A DNA stretch of 64,000 nt from Thiocapsa bogorovii (GTDB lineage Bacteria > Pseudomonadota > Gammaproteobacteria > Chromatiales > Chromatiaceae), in contig NZ_CP089309.1 of the NCBI RefSeq assembly GCF_021228795.1, positions 3,651,001 through 3,715,000 of the forward strand, written 5' to 3'. A model generated the notes under the pieces. The model was not told where the DNA came from. It worked only from the letters and a program-made list of their open reading frames with translations, and ran no database searches. Shown here piece by piece: positions 8,723 to 17,351 of this stretch. Numbering within the stretch: position 1 is the stretch's first letter; every line of letters starts with the position of its first letter. Position numbers and translations under genes: made by a program.

Positions 8723-10984
8723 TCACTCAGCCTGCACCGCGGCCAAAGCTGTCATATTGAGGAGTCCTCGTACGGAGGTGCTCGGCGTCACGATATGGGC
8801 GGCACGGTCTGCACCGAGCAGCATCGGGCCGAAGGCGCCGCCTTCGTTGATGGTGCGCAGCAGGTTGAAGGCGATGTTGGCCGCGTCCTGGTTCGGCATG
8901 ATCAGGAGATTTGCGCGACCGCTCAGCTTCGAGTCAGGGAAACGCGCCTCGCGCACGACGGCGTCCAGTGCCAGGTTGGCGTGCATCTCGCCTTCGACCT
9001 CGAGGTTCGGAGCGCGGGTGCGGAGCAGTCGCATCGCTTCCTGCATCTTGCGTGCGGCGGGGGACTCGTGACTACCGAAGTTGGAGTGCGAGAGCAGCGC
9101 GATCTTCGGGCGCAACCCGAAACGTTGGACTTGCGCCGCACACAGGAAGGTGATCTCGGCGAGATCCTCGGCGCTCGGGTCCGCCTGTACATAGGTATCG
9201 GCGATGAAGAGCGGCCCCGCCGGCAGGACGATGGCGTTCATGGCGGTCAAGTGACGCACGCCCGGCGCGGTGCCGATCACCTCCTCGACATGTTTCAGGT
9301 GTCGCGCAAAGCGTCCGACGACGCCGCAGATCATGGCATCGGCATCTCCGCACCGGACCATGGTCGCGGCCAGTACCGTGGGGTCGTTGCGGATGTATTC
9401 GCGCGCCTCGTCGGGCGCGTAGCCGCGTCGCTGGACACGCTCGTAGAAGGTCCGCCAGTGTGTGTCGAAGTTGGTGTTTTCGCACGGAACGATCAGATCG
9501 AAATCACGCTCCGGGCGCATGGTGAGGCTCAGATCCTTCAAGCGGTTTCCGATGACCTCCGGACGGCCGATCAGCATCGGGCGAGCAATCCCTTCGAGGA
9601 TGGCCTGCTGAGCCACCTGCAGGACGCGCTCGTCCTCGCCCTCGGCATAGATCACGCGTTTCGGTGCGGCTCGCGCCTGATCGAAGACGGGCTTCATGGT
9701 CATCCCGGTGCGATAGCCCCGGAGATGCATGGCGGTGCGATAGGCGTCCAGGTCGGCGATCGGTCGCGTTGCGACACCGCTCTCCATCGCGGCACGCGCG
9801 ACCGCGGGGGCCAGATTCTCCATGAGACGCCGGTCGAAGGGTTTTGGAATCAGATACTCGGGCCCGAAGGTCAGCTCGCCCCCGCCATACGCCGCGCGCA
9901 CGATATCCGACGGCTCGGCCATGGCGAGATCGGCGATCGCCTTCACACAGGCGATCTTCATCGCCTCGTTGATCTCGGTGGCACCGCAATCGAGCGCGCC
10001 CCGGAAGATGAAGGGGAAGCAGAGGACGTTGTTGACCTGATTCGGAAAATCCGACCGCCCGGTGGCGATGATCGCGTCCGGTCGGGCGGCACGGGCCAAG
10101 TCGGGCATAATCTCGGGGACCGGATTGGCGAGCGCCATGATGATGGGCGCGTCCGCCATCTTGATCAGCCACTCGGGTTTAAGGATGCCGGCTGCGGAGA
10201 GTCCCAGGAAGATATCGGCGCCCTCGATGGCCTCCTGCAGGGTGCGCTGCTCGGTCTCGATCGCATAGCGCGCCTTGTAGGGGTCCATCTCCTCGGTGCG
10301 TCCGCTGTGGACCACGCCGGCGATGTCGGTGAGGGTGACGTTCTCCTTCGGCAGGCCCATGCTCACCAGCAGGTCGACACACGCCAACGCGGCAGCTCCG
10401 GCGCCTGCCGTGACCAGGCGGGCCTTTCCAATGTCCTTGCCTACCACGCGCAGGCCGTTGAAGATGGCCGCGGAGACGACGATGGCGGTGCCGTGCTGGT
10501 CATCGTGGAAGACAGGGATGCCCATCCGTTCCTTCAGGGCGCGCTCGATGATGAAACACTCCGGCGCTTTGATGTCCTCGAGGTTAATGCCGCCGAAACT
10601 GGGCTCCATGCGTGCGACCGTGTCGACGAACCTCTCCGGGTCGCGCTCCTCGATCTCGATGTCGAACACATCGATGTCCGCGAACTGTTTGAACAGAACC
10701 GCTTTGCCTTCCATGACCGGTTTTGAGGCGAGCGCTCCGATGGCGCCGAGACCCAGCACAGCGGTGCCGTTCGTGATGACGGCGACGAGGTTGCTGCGCG
10801 CGGTATAAAGCGACGCGTTCATCGGGTCCTTTTCGATCTCGCGGCACGCCGCCGCGACCCCGGGCGAATAGGCCAGCGCCAGATCCCGCTGATTGCCCAT
10901 GGGCTTGGTCGGTTTGATCTCCAGCTTGCCGGGCTTGGGATAGCGGTGATAGTCGAGCGCGCTCTGGTCGAATGAGTCCGGCAT
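8723..10984 (-). CDS. maeB: NADP-dependent malic enzyme with phosphotransacetylase-like domain
   Basis: 753 residues, the usual length for MaeB. The N-terminal malic enzyme part includes [44 protein letters not shown] split across the NAD(P) fold, [17 protein letters not shown] and [10 protein letters not shown]. From about residue 430 a phosphotransacetylase-like domain follows ([19 protein letters not shown]-type and [14 protein letters not shown] motifs), thought to be regulatory rather than catalytic. The enzyme decarboxylates malate to pyruvate and makes NADPH. GGAGA lies seven bases before the ATG at 10984. It is monocistronic, with a terminator at 8584-8610. Confidence 0.95.
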   Translation of the reverse strand: MPDSFDQSALDYHRYPKPGKLEIKPTKPMGNQRDLALAYSPGVAAACREIEKDPMNASLYTARSNLVAVITNGTAVLGLGAIGALASKPVMEGKAVLFKQFADIDVFDIEIEERDPERFVDTVARMEPSFGGINLEDIKAPECFIIERALKERMGIPVFHDDQHGTAIVVSAAIFNGLRVVGKDIGKARLVTAGAGAAALACVDLLVSMGLPKENVTLTDIAGVVHSGRTEEMDPYKARYAIETEQRTLQEAIEGADIFLGLSAAGILKPEWLIKMADAPIIMALANPVPEIMPDLARAARPDAIIATGRSDFPNQVNNVLCFPFIFRGALDCGATEINEAMKIACVKAIADLAMAEPSDIVRAAYGGGELTFGPEYLIPKPFDRRLMENLAPAVARAAMESGVATRPIADLDAYRTAMHLRGYRTGMTMKPVFDQARAAPKRVIYAEGEDERVLQVAQQAILEGIARPMLIGRPEVIGNRLKDLSLTMRPERDFDLIVPCENTNFDTHWRTFYERVQRRGYAPDEAREYIRNDPTVLAATMVRCGDADAMICGVVGRFARHLKHVEEVIGTAPGVRHLTAMNAIVLPAGPLFIADTYVQADPSAEDLAEITFLCAAQVQRFGLRPKIALLSHSNFGSHESPAARKMQEAMRLLRTRAPNLEVEGEMHANLALDAVVREARFPDSKLSGRANLLIMPNQDAANIAFNLLRTINEGGAFGPMLLGADRAAHIVTPSTSVRGLLNMTALAAVQAE

Positions 10985-11140
10985 CTGAGTCTCCGTTGGG
11001 TGGTGGGTGCGGCCCCGTTGACCGACTTCGACGGTACGGCCGTCATGTTCGGTTGATTATGCTGCGGCGCAGCAGATTGCTGCAAAGATTTCAATCGGAG
11101 TCGATGCGAGCGACGCAAAGTGTGATTTCGTTTTTTCCGA

Positions 11141-11860
11141 TCAGTCGTTGAGCAGACCTGTCGGTCCACTGCCCGACAGACCTAGCTCGACGCTGTCATG
11201 TAGCTCCGCGACCTCGTCGAGGGCGGCACGGTCCAAGATTGTGACCTCGGCGCCGTGGACCTCGATAATGCCTCGGCCGGCAAGCTCCTTTACGACACGC
11301 GAGAAGGTCTCCGGCTGGATCGACAAGCGTGAGGCGAGCACGCCCTTGCGCACGTCCAGCTTCAAAGAACGCCGTTCGGGCGGAACCTTGGCGAGCAGGT
11401 AGCGGGCGACTCGGCTGCCCGCCGTGTGCATGGTGAGGTTGTCGATCTCGCCGATCAGTCCGCGCAGGCGCTGACTTAATGAGCCGAGCATCAGGAAACA
11501 GGTGTCGACCGACTCGCGCAGCATCAATGAGAAATCGTGTGCATCCAGGCTGAGCAGCTCCGAACGCGCCAGAGCCCCGGCGCAGACCGGATAGCGCGGG
11601 GCGTTGAGAAACATCAGTGCCTCGGCGAAGGTCTGCCCGGGGGAGACCAGCTCGATGACCTTCTCTGCGCCGCCCGGCGAGAGACGAAACAGCTGAATCC
11701 GGCCCTTGAGAACCAAATAGAAACGCTCGGCGGGATCACCCTGACTGAACAGAAGCTGTTCGGCGCCGAGGGTGATCCGCGTGGCGTGCTGGCTGACGCG
11801 CTCCAGTTGGTCGTGGCCGAGTCCGGCGAGGAGGGGGGCGGTCTTCAACTCATCGATCAT
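11141..11860 (-). CDS. Crp/Fnr-family regulator, Dnr-like, without Fe-S cysteines
   Basis: From ATG 11860 (AAGG six bases upstream) the protein is 239 residues. A cyclic-nucleotide-binding-type beta barrel (LLFSQGDPAERFYLVLKGRIQLFRL, split) and dimer helix are followed by a winged helix with ETFSRVV. This keeps the E-x-x-S-R of FNR, which reads TTGA half sites. The N-terminal cysteine cluster that holds the FNR [4Fe-4S] cluster is absent, as in Dnr-type NO-responsive regulators. A start at 11902 would add 14 residues but lacks a ribosome-binding site. It is divergent from an exported DsrE-like gene. It may act on the TTGAC-N4-GTCA(A/G) boxes at 16178, 20288 and 20360. Confidence 0.83.
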   Translation of the reverse strand: MIDELKTAPLLAGLGHDQLERVSQHATRITLGAEQLLFSQGDPAERFYLVLKGRIQLFRLSPGGAEKVIELVSPGQTFAEALMFLNAPRYPVCAGALARSELLSLDAHDFSLMLRESVDTCFLMLGSLSQRLRGLIGEIDNLTMHTAGSRVARYLLAKVPPERRSLKLDVRKGVLASRLSIQPETFSRVVKELAGRGIIEVHGAEVTILDRAALDEVAELHDSVELGLSGSGPTGLLND

Positions 11861-12071
11861 CGAGTACCTTGTGGCGTGGTCGCCGGTGGTGAGGTCTCGC
11901 ATGGGTCTACGGGACCGGGACGGGACTCGGCAGCCTTTCGGGCCGACGTCCTCTCGGGTTACGCTGACGCGATCCGAGAACTTCTTCCGACGCGGTGCTC
12001 GGATCCGCGGCCGATCCAACGATGGTCTGGATCGGGATCACCACAATATCCACAACCTCGAGGTCATCGCT

Positions 12072-12491
12072 ATGCGCTTCCTTTCCACACTCTTCCTGGC
12101 CTTCGCCTTGATCGCCGGCGGTCTCGTGGCGCCCGTCCTGGCGGGCGACGACGACCCGCTCTTCATCAATTTGACCACGGACGACCCGCACCGCGCGAAT
12201 ATGGGCATTACGTTCGGGATGAGGCAGTTCGAGCGCGGTCACCCCTTGACCATCTTCCTCAACGACAAGGGGGTCTTCATCGGCGCCAAGACCAACGCCG
12301 GGACCTTCGTCGAGCACCAGGAAAAGCTGGCTGCTTTGATCGAGAAGGGCGCGTTGGTCCTGATTTGTCCCATGTGCATGAAGCACTACGGGGTCGCCGA
12401 GGCGGATCTGATCTCGGGTGCTCAGATCGGTAATCCCGAGCTGACCGGCGGTGCACTCTTCAAGGACGACACGCGAACCTTGACCTGGTAA
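12072..12491 (+). CDS. Exported DsrE/DsrF-like protein
   Basis: 139 residues with a signal peptide (FLSTLFLAFALIAGGLVAPVLAG). The mature domain fits the DsrE fold: NLTTDDPHRANMGITFG, FLNDKGVFIG, and LICPMCMKHYGVAEADLI with a CxxC pair in the active-site region. Cytoplasmic DsrE-type proteins relay sulfur through a conserved cysteine; this one would act in the periplasm, where its partner is unknown. A frame reaching upstream to 11772 is open but has no sensible start, and the signal peptide decides for 12072. Its divergence from the Dnr-like regulator suggests control by that protein. A weak hairpin (12499-12533) follows the stop. Confidence 0.82.
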   Translation: MRFLSTLFLAFALIAGGLVAPVLAGDDDPLFINLTTDDPHRANMGITFGMRQFERGHPLTIFLNDKGVFIGAKTNAGTFVEHQEKLAALIEKGALVLICPMCMKHYGVAEADLISGAQIGNPELTGGALFKDDTRTLTW

Positions 12492-13189
12492 TCGCCTTCG
12501 AAGGGCATCGTCGACGACGGCTTTGGCCCTTCGATCACCCTCGAGGACACCCTGCCGAGCGGGTCGCCATGCCGGAGAAGGATTCAAGGCCTGATCGCGA
12601 TCCGGTCCGGACGAGAGGGTGTCCGCCTTGTGCGGACGCCGCCGATCGACGCGTTTCTAATCCAGAGCGCAGGGCGAGGTGCAGGAAGCGGCGGGGGTGA
12701 CGCGGAGTCCGACGCTGCACATGTTGGCCATTACTGTCGGCTCCGCGTCCGCTCCGGCAGATGCCGGGACGGGAAAGCTAGGGTCGACCCGTCGAAGAAC
12801 GACGCCTTCTTGGAGTGTCGTACCGACGACGATTTCGGCGATTCCGTTCAAACCCTGCTGCGCCGAGCCGATGTTATTGATGTTGCCGCTCAACAACCCC
12901 GAACCCGTAGGTGTGGAGATGGCGACGGTGTTCGGCGCGCGGCTCACGACTCTTCCGTCAGGCAGGTCGCGCCGAAGATGTCGGCCGCGGCCCCCGGGGC
13001 GACGCTTCCCTGCTTCGTGCGCTTGAGCGGGAAGACGCATTGCGTGGGCGGCGCGACCCGGCCAGGACCCCGTGTACCGACGGCTCGGCGCCGCATGCGG
13101 GAGTTTGACGCCGTGAGCCCGGCCATACAAGCGCAAGGCCAACGCGGGGAGGAGCGGATGCGTCGCCCGGCCCCTGCGATCCCTTTGCG
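12492..13189. other. 700-bp stretch with no sound gene
   Basis: It holds a hairpin without T-run just after the DsrE-like gene (CGAAGGGC / GCCCTTCG, 12499-12533) and the remains of a possible leftward gene (12657-13126, listed separately). Otherwise I see nothing in it. Confidence 0.5.
12657..13126 (-). pseudogene. Possible frameshifted small gene, unrecognised
   Basis: Two minus-strand frames abut: one from ATG 13126 to a stop at 12944 (ends GATCLTEES), and another whose last 94 codons (12657-12941) have plausible protein composition, including GSGLLSGNINNIGSAQQG and a C-terminal CSVGLRVTPAASCTSPC. The opposite strand has the look of an antisense shadow. A single frameshift near 12945 would join the two parts. 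I do not recognise the product, and it may simply not be a gene. Confidence 0.3.
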
Positions 13190-13822
13190 TCAACCCGCCG
13201 GCGGATGGCGAAGGATCTTTTTTGGCTCGGGCGTCTCGGACAGAAGCCCGTCGATCCGTTCGGCGATCTCCGCCGCCGGTGTCGAGTACCCGAACTTACG
13301 AATATAGCCTCCGTCCGGGCCGAGGAGATACATGCCGGCGCTGTGATCCACGGAGTAGCGATCGGCCGGTGATCCCGGTTCGGTGACCTTTTCGTAGCGT
13401 GCGTTAAAGTGTCGAGCGGCGCGCGCGATGAGCTCGGGCGAGCCGGTCAGACCGATGATCCGCGGATGGAAGTAGGCGGTATAGGTCGCCAGCACCTCGG
13501 GCGTATCGCGCTGCGGATCGACCGTGATGAAGATCGGTTGGACGCGGTCCGCGCGATCGCCCAACCGCTTCAGGATCGCCGCCGCCTCGACCAGTGTGGT
13601 CGGGCAGACGTCCGGGCAGTAGGTGTAGCCGAAGGCGACGAGCTGGAATCGGCCCGGGAAGTCGGCGTTGGTGACGGCGCGTCCGTTGGCGTCCATCAGG
13701 AGATAGCGTCCGCTCGGCGGGGGCGCGGCGTCGTCGGGCAGGGCGGCGTCGACCGACCCCGACGCCGCGCTGGCTGTCGGAAGCAGTGCCGCGATCAGGG
13801 CGACGACCGGGGCCTTCATCAT
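13190..13822 (-). CDS. SCO1/SenC-family copper/thioredoxin-fold protein
   Basis: About 210 residues. An N-terminal hydrophobic segment (PVVALIAALLPTASA) is a signal peptide or anchor. The thioredoxin fold shows the copper ligands CPDVC and the downstream His in SVDHSAGMY, with FITVDPQRDTPE between, typical of SCO. Such proteins deliver copper to the CuA site of cytochrome oxidase or act as thiol reductases. The first ATG (13822) lies within the stop of the upstream gene (overlap of four bases), so the two are coupled. No oxidase gene is in the window. Confidence 0.88.
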   Translation of the reverse strand: MMKAPVVALIAALLPTASAASGSVDAALPDDAAPPPSGRYLLMDANGRAVTNADFPGRFQLVAFGYTYCPDVCPTTLVEAAAILKRLGDRADRVQPIFITVDPQRDTPEVLATYTAYFHPRIIGLTGSPELIARAARHFNARYEKVTEPGSPADRYSVDHSAGMYLLGPDGGYIRKFGYSTPAAEIAERIDGLLSETPEPKKILRHPPAG

Positions 13823-14217
13823 CCGTCCTCGTCGATCGACAGGGACGGCATGACCCCCGACGGTTTCAGGTTCACCTGCTTCGGATACGCCGCCCTCAGC
13901 GCTGCCGCGGATTCCGCCAGTCGAGCCTCGAGATCGGCCCCGGTCGGGCAGGGCGCGCCGTCCTTGGTCGCCTTGAGGAAGGCGCTGTTGGTCGCCGTCT
14001 CGAAGAGGGTTCCGTAGCGACGGGTCTTGGGTACGTGGTCGATCATCAATGCCTTCGCGCTGTTGGATGCAACGAACTGCCGACAGGTCAGCGCTTGGCC
14101 GTTCAGCGCACCCAACGTGCGGACCTCCGCGAAGCCGACCTCGGTCGAGGCGATCGGATCGGCGAACGCGAACCCCGTCGACACCAGCAAGAGACCGGTC
14201 AGAATCGGCAATCGCAT
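13819..14217 (-). CDS. Small exported protein coupled to the SCO gene
   Basis: 132 residues from ATG 14217, with a signal peptide (LPILTGLLLVSTGFAFA). The mature part contains two cysteines (ALTCRQF and GAPCPTG) and no domain I know. It overlaps the SCO gene by four bases, so the products probably work together, for instance in metal or thiol handling in the periplasm. The frame continues open far upstream through the reverse strand of the IS, which is an accident of high GC. Confidence 0.7.
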   Translation of the reverse strand: MRLPILTGLLLVSTGFAFADPIASTEVGFAEVRTLGALNGQALTCRQFVASNSAKALMIDHVPKTRRYGTLFETATNSAFLKATKDGAPCPTGADLEARLAESAAALRAAYPKQVNLKPSGVMPSLSIDEDG

Positions 14218-14419
14218 GCGGGTCCTCCAGGGCTTCGGCGGGTTCAGTGTCTTCGCGGATGCGTTCGGTACAACATCGGCCGATAGGACGAACGAGCGAA
14301 AGCGAAGTCCACCGAGCCATGTACCGACGCCGTTGGACTGCGCTGCGCTGATCTCTACGGCTTCGCTCGGCGACGTGGCCGGGTTGATGCGCGAGGCGCT
14401 GGCTCGGTCCTCAGCATAG

Positions 14420-16153
14420 CCCGAATATTTCATAAAAAAGGGCGACTCTCGTTCAACCCATTGATAAAATGGCTGTTCCGCCAAGAACGCTTCGGAAGAA
14501 GCTAAACGAGGTCGCCCATGCCCGAGTCTACCCCGGAACAGCTGCGTTTTCCCCCGGTCGCCGGTTTCACGGTCCGCGGCGACTTCGACGGCGGCGCCAT
14601 GTCGTCTGACTTTGGCCCCATGATTCTGCGCGGGGTTGATCGGCAGATCGGCCTGACCGAGCGGTTGAGCGCAGCGATCGATGATTGGCGCCATCCGTCC
14701 TACACCACCCATCCGATGCGTGAGCTGATCGCGCAACGGGTCTACCAGATCGCCTGTGCTTACGAAGACGGCAACGACGCCAATGCGCTGCGCCGTGATG
14801 CGCTGTTCAAGCTGGGGCTGGAGCGCAAGCCGCTGGATGCGACGACGGACCTGGCCAGCGGGCCGACCTTCTCGCGTTTGGAGAATGGGGTCGGCGCGCG
14901 CGACCTCTACCGCATGGCGCAGGCCTTCGTCGAGGCCTTCATCGCCAGCTACCCGAAGGCGCCGCAGGTGATCGTGCTCGATATGGACCACTCCGAAGAC
15001 GCCACCCATGGCCAGCAGGAGTTCGCGTTCTACAATCATCACTACGGCAACCATTGCTACTTGCCGCTGTTTCTCTTCGAGGGCCTCTCGGGGAAGTTCA
15101 TCACCGCGGTGCTGCGTCCCGGCAAGCGCCCCACCGGCGCCGAGAACGCGATGATCCTCAAGCGCGTGCTCAAGCGGCTGCGGGCCGCGTGGCCACGCAC
15201 ACGCATCATCCTGCGCGGCGACGGACACTTCTCCAACCCCGAGTTGATGGCCTTGGCGATGGCCGATCCGTTGACGGATTTCATCTTCGGCCTGGCGGGT
15301 AACCGGGCTCTCACGCCACGGGCCGAGCCGTTCTTGGCCGACGCCCGCAAGCTCCATGCGCTGCGCATCGAGAACGCCCGGCGCGCCGACGCCGACGTAC
15401 CCGAGCGGACCCGCACCTACCACGAGGTTGACTACCGTGCCGGTTCCTGGCCCGGCGCGTGTCGGACCATCCTCAAAGCCGAGGTGACGGCGCGCGGCGA
15501 CAACCTCCGCTTCGTCGTCACCTCCTTGGACTTGCCCAGTCCCGAGTGCGTCTACCGCGATCTGTACTGCGCGCGCGGCCAGGACGAGAACTTCATCAAA
15601 ATGATCAAGAACGATCTGGCCAGCGATCGCACTTCCGACAGCACCTTCTTGGCCAATCAGATGCGCTTGTTCTTCTCCTGCGCCGCTTACGTCTTGCACC
15701 AAACGCTGCGCACCGAGGTCCTCGTCGGCACGGAACTGGCCAACGCCCAGCCTGCCACCGTGATCATCAAACTGTTCAAGCTCGCCGTGCGCGTGGTGCA
15801 GTACAAAGACCGCGTGCGCCTGCACCTGCCCTCGAGCTGTCCGGTCAAGACGCTGTTGCAGCAGGTCACCGAGAGGCTCTTCAACGCGCAGCCCCGGCGG
15901 CGCCCGCCTAGACGCACATACATCCCCGCACGGGGATTTCAGCACGCGCACGACGACTATGCCCACCTCGGGCAGGGCATCGTACGCCTGCGCGGCGACA
16001 AAACTACTCGTGCCCCGTTGATCAAGCCCGTTGCCGCTCGGTATTTCCACCATTCAACCCCCGCGGCGTCCCGGTCATCGCCCTCGGTGACGCCCAGCGC
16101 CGCGCAAATCCGCGAGGCCAGTGTCGGCTGTGTCGGTTTATGAAACATCCGGG
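14420..16153 (+). mobile_element. IS1380-family insertion sequence, complete
   Basis: 1734 bp bounded by imperfect 17-bp inverted repeats: left CCCGAATATTTCATAAA (14420-14436), right TTTATGAAACATCCGGG (16137-16153), 15 of 17 matching. Directly outside are identical 4-bp copies of ATAG (14416-14419 and 16154-16157), which fit the short target duplication of this family. One transposase gene fills the element, and its stop codon lies within the right repeat. Intact ends, frame and duplication point to a recent insertion. Confidence 0.9.
14518..16143 (+). CDS. IS1380-family transposase
   Basis: 541 residues and full length. The N-terminal part (RVYQIACAYEDGNDANALRRD) and the DDE segment (VLDMDHSEDATHGQQEFAFYNHH in pieces, first catalytic Asp; ILRGDGHFSNPELM, second Asp; YCARGQDENFIKMIKNDL, Glu) are typical of IS1380/IS4-like DDE transposases. 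It ends with TGA inside the right inverted repeat. No frameshift or internal stop is seen, so the element could still be active. Confidence 0.92.
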   Translation: MPESTPEQLRFPPVAGFTVRGDFDGGAMSSDFGPMILRGVDRQIGLTERLSAAIDDWRHPSYTTHPMRELIAQRVYQIACAYEDGNDANALRRDALFKLGLERKPLDATTDLASGPTFSRLENGVGARDLYRMAQAFVEAFIASYPKAPQVIVLDMDHSEDATHGQQEFAFYNHHYGNHCYLPLFLFEGLSGKFITAVLRPGKRPTGAENAMILKRVLKRLRAAWPRTRIILRGDGHFSNPELMALAMADPLTDFIFGLAGNRALTPRAEPFLADARKLHALRIENARRADADVPERTRTYHEVDYRAGSWPGACRTILKAEVTARGDNLRFVVTSLDLPSPECVYRDLYCARGQDENFIKMIKNDLASDRTSDSTFLANQMRLFFSCAAYVLHQTLRTEVLVGTELANAQPATVIIKLFKLAVRVVQYKDRVRLHLPSSCPVKTLLQQVTERLFNAQPRRRPPRRTYIPARGFQHAHDDYAHLGQGIVRLRGDKTTRAPLIKPVAARYFHHSTPAASRSSPSVTPSAAQIREASVGCVGL

Positions 16154-16177
16154 ATAGACGAGCGGGATCTCGATCCC

Positions 16178-16191
16178 TTGACGCAGGTCAA
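16178..16191. promoter_or_regulatory. Perfect Fnr/Dnr-type box next to the IS
   Basis: TTGACGCAGGTCAA, that is TTGAC-N4-GTCAA, overlapping the LysR stop codon and lying 24 bp from the right end of the IS. Without the IS, the next leftward gene is the exported protein/SCO pair, whose start would be about 230 bp away. The motif could be fortuitous, but it matches the box at 20360 in both half sites. Confidence 0.5.
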
Positions 16192-17150
16192 TTCCGTTGT
16201 TGCCGCTCGCGGGCGCATCCGCGCGGAGCGAAAGGCCCGGAGAGGTGTTCGCGTCCAGCGGCGAACGGCTCGGGCGCGCATCCCATCGACGTGCCGCCGT
16301 CGGCGGGCGATCGCTCCGCGATGACGGCGTGCAGGGTCGACAGTGCTGCATCGAGCACGGGCGACTCGCTCTCCAACGGATAGACCACATAGGTCGGCAA
16401 AAAAAACCGCGGGCTTTCGGGTGCGACGTGCAGGCATCCGGCGCGCACGTAAGGTGCGGCCACGCGCTCCGGGACGAAACAGGTCCCTCCGTTGGCCAAG
16501 ATCAACTGAAGGCCGAGCCAGCCGATGTTGGCCATCTGGGCCGGCCGTTCCAGATTCGGGTAGACCTTGCTGTGTTGGGCATAGAAGGTCGGCCCCCAGC
16601 TGACGTAGACATAGCCGTCGTCGAGCTCGGTGCGCTTCGGATCACTGGTCACCAGAATCAGGGTTTCATCGAACAGGTGCTCGATCTGGAGGCCCGCGCT
16701 GTGCTGGGGCGTGTACATCAAGGCGAGGTCCAGGGTGCCCTCGACGATGCGCCGCATCAGGTCGTCCTCGAAACCGATCTCGCTGCTGATCGAGACGTCC
16801 GGTGCCTGCTCGCGCATTCGCCCGGCCCAGAGCGGCAGGAATCCATCCCAAAGAGCGATCCGGGCGCCGATCGTGATGCTGGCCCGAAAGCGGCTTGGCA
16901 GACCGACGTCGTGACGGGCCTGCTCAAGCGTGAGAACCAACGTCTTCGCGTGCCGAAGAAATCGCCGGCCCGCGGGGGTGAGTGTCGCGCCCGAGCGGTT
17001 GCGCACGAACAATCGGGCGTTCAGGTAGTGCTCGAGACCCTGAATGCGTGCGCTGACCGTGGATTGGGTCACATGCACGCGGTTGGCGGCCTCTTGGAAG
17101 CTCCCGTGCGCGGCGACCGCCAAGAAGGTTCTGACCTGGTCAATGTCCAT
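16188..17150 (-). CDS. LysR-family transcriptional regulator
   Basis: 320 residues from ATG 17150 (MDIDQVRTFLAVAAHGSFQEAANRVHVTQSTVSARI, shown here in part: the N-terminal winged helix with STVSARIQGLE recognition helix). The substrate-binding half follows (RFRASITIGARIALWDGFLP). The C-terminus has a roughly 35-residue Gly/Ala/Arg-rich tail beyond the usual LysR end. It is divergent from the DsrC-domain fusion gene, the classic arrangement for a LysR regulator and its target. Two palindromes in the shared spacer are candidate binding sites. The effector is unknown. Confidence 0.88.
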   Translation of the reverse strand: MDIDQVRTFLAVAAHGSFQEAANRVHVTQSTVSARIQGLEHYLNARLFVRNRSGATLTPAGRRFLRHAKTLVLTLEQARHDVGLPSRFRASITIGARIALWDGFLPLWAGRMREQAPDVSISSEIGFEDDLMRRIVEGTLDLALMYTPQHSAGLQIEHLFDETLILVTSDPKRTELDDGYVYVSWGPTFYAQHSKVYPNLERPAQMANIGWLGLQLILANGGTCFVPERVAAPYVRAGCLHVAPESPRFFLPTYVVYPLESESPVLDAALSTLHAVIAERSPADGGTSMGCAPEPFAAGREHLSGPFAPRGCARERQQRN

Positions 17151-17244
17151 AAGCCGCGTCCGGTATGGCATGCGCTCGCGTGATTTTGGTGAGCCTTTGT
17201 ATCAGTCCCCAGAGGCCGGAGCAAATGCGACTTCACTCCTTTGG

Positions 17245-17261
17245 TATCGAGAAAATCGATA
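17245..17261. promoter_or_regulatory. Palindrome, candidate LysR operator 1
   Basis: TATCGA-GAAAA-TCGATA, a perfect 6-bp inverted repeat with 5-bp spacer, in the spacer between the LysR gene and the DsrC-domain fusion, 95 bp from the LysR start codon. LysR sites are often of this size (T-N11-A). Confidence 0.45.
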
Positions 17262-17309
17262 TCTACCTCCGAAAGGATTCGTTTGTCTCGGGATCAAGTA
17301 GCAACTAAT

Positions 17310-17326
17310 TTGATGATATAGATCAA
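17310..17326. promoter_or_regulatory. Palindrome, candidate LysR operator 2
   Basis: TTGATGATATAGATCAA, a near-perfect 17-bp palindrome 25 bp before the ATG of the DsrC-domain fusion. The outer TTGAT/ATCAA halves resemble an FNR site, but the spacing is 7 and not 4, so a LysR site is more likely. Confidence 0.45.
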
Positions 17327-17351
17327 GAGCAATGGAGTCGGAGAAGAGACG

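Noticed and set aside
13819..16053. Minus-strand frame open across the IS into the exported protein gene
   Set aside because: The part over the IS is the shadow of the transposase; only the last 133 codons, with a signal peptide, are real.
17310..17326. FNR box TTGAT...ATCAA upstream of the DsrC fusion
   Set aside because: Half sites are 7 bases apart, not 4; kept only as a possible LysR site.
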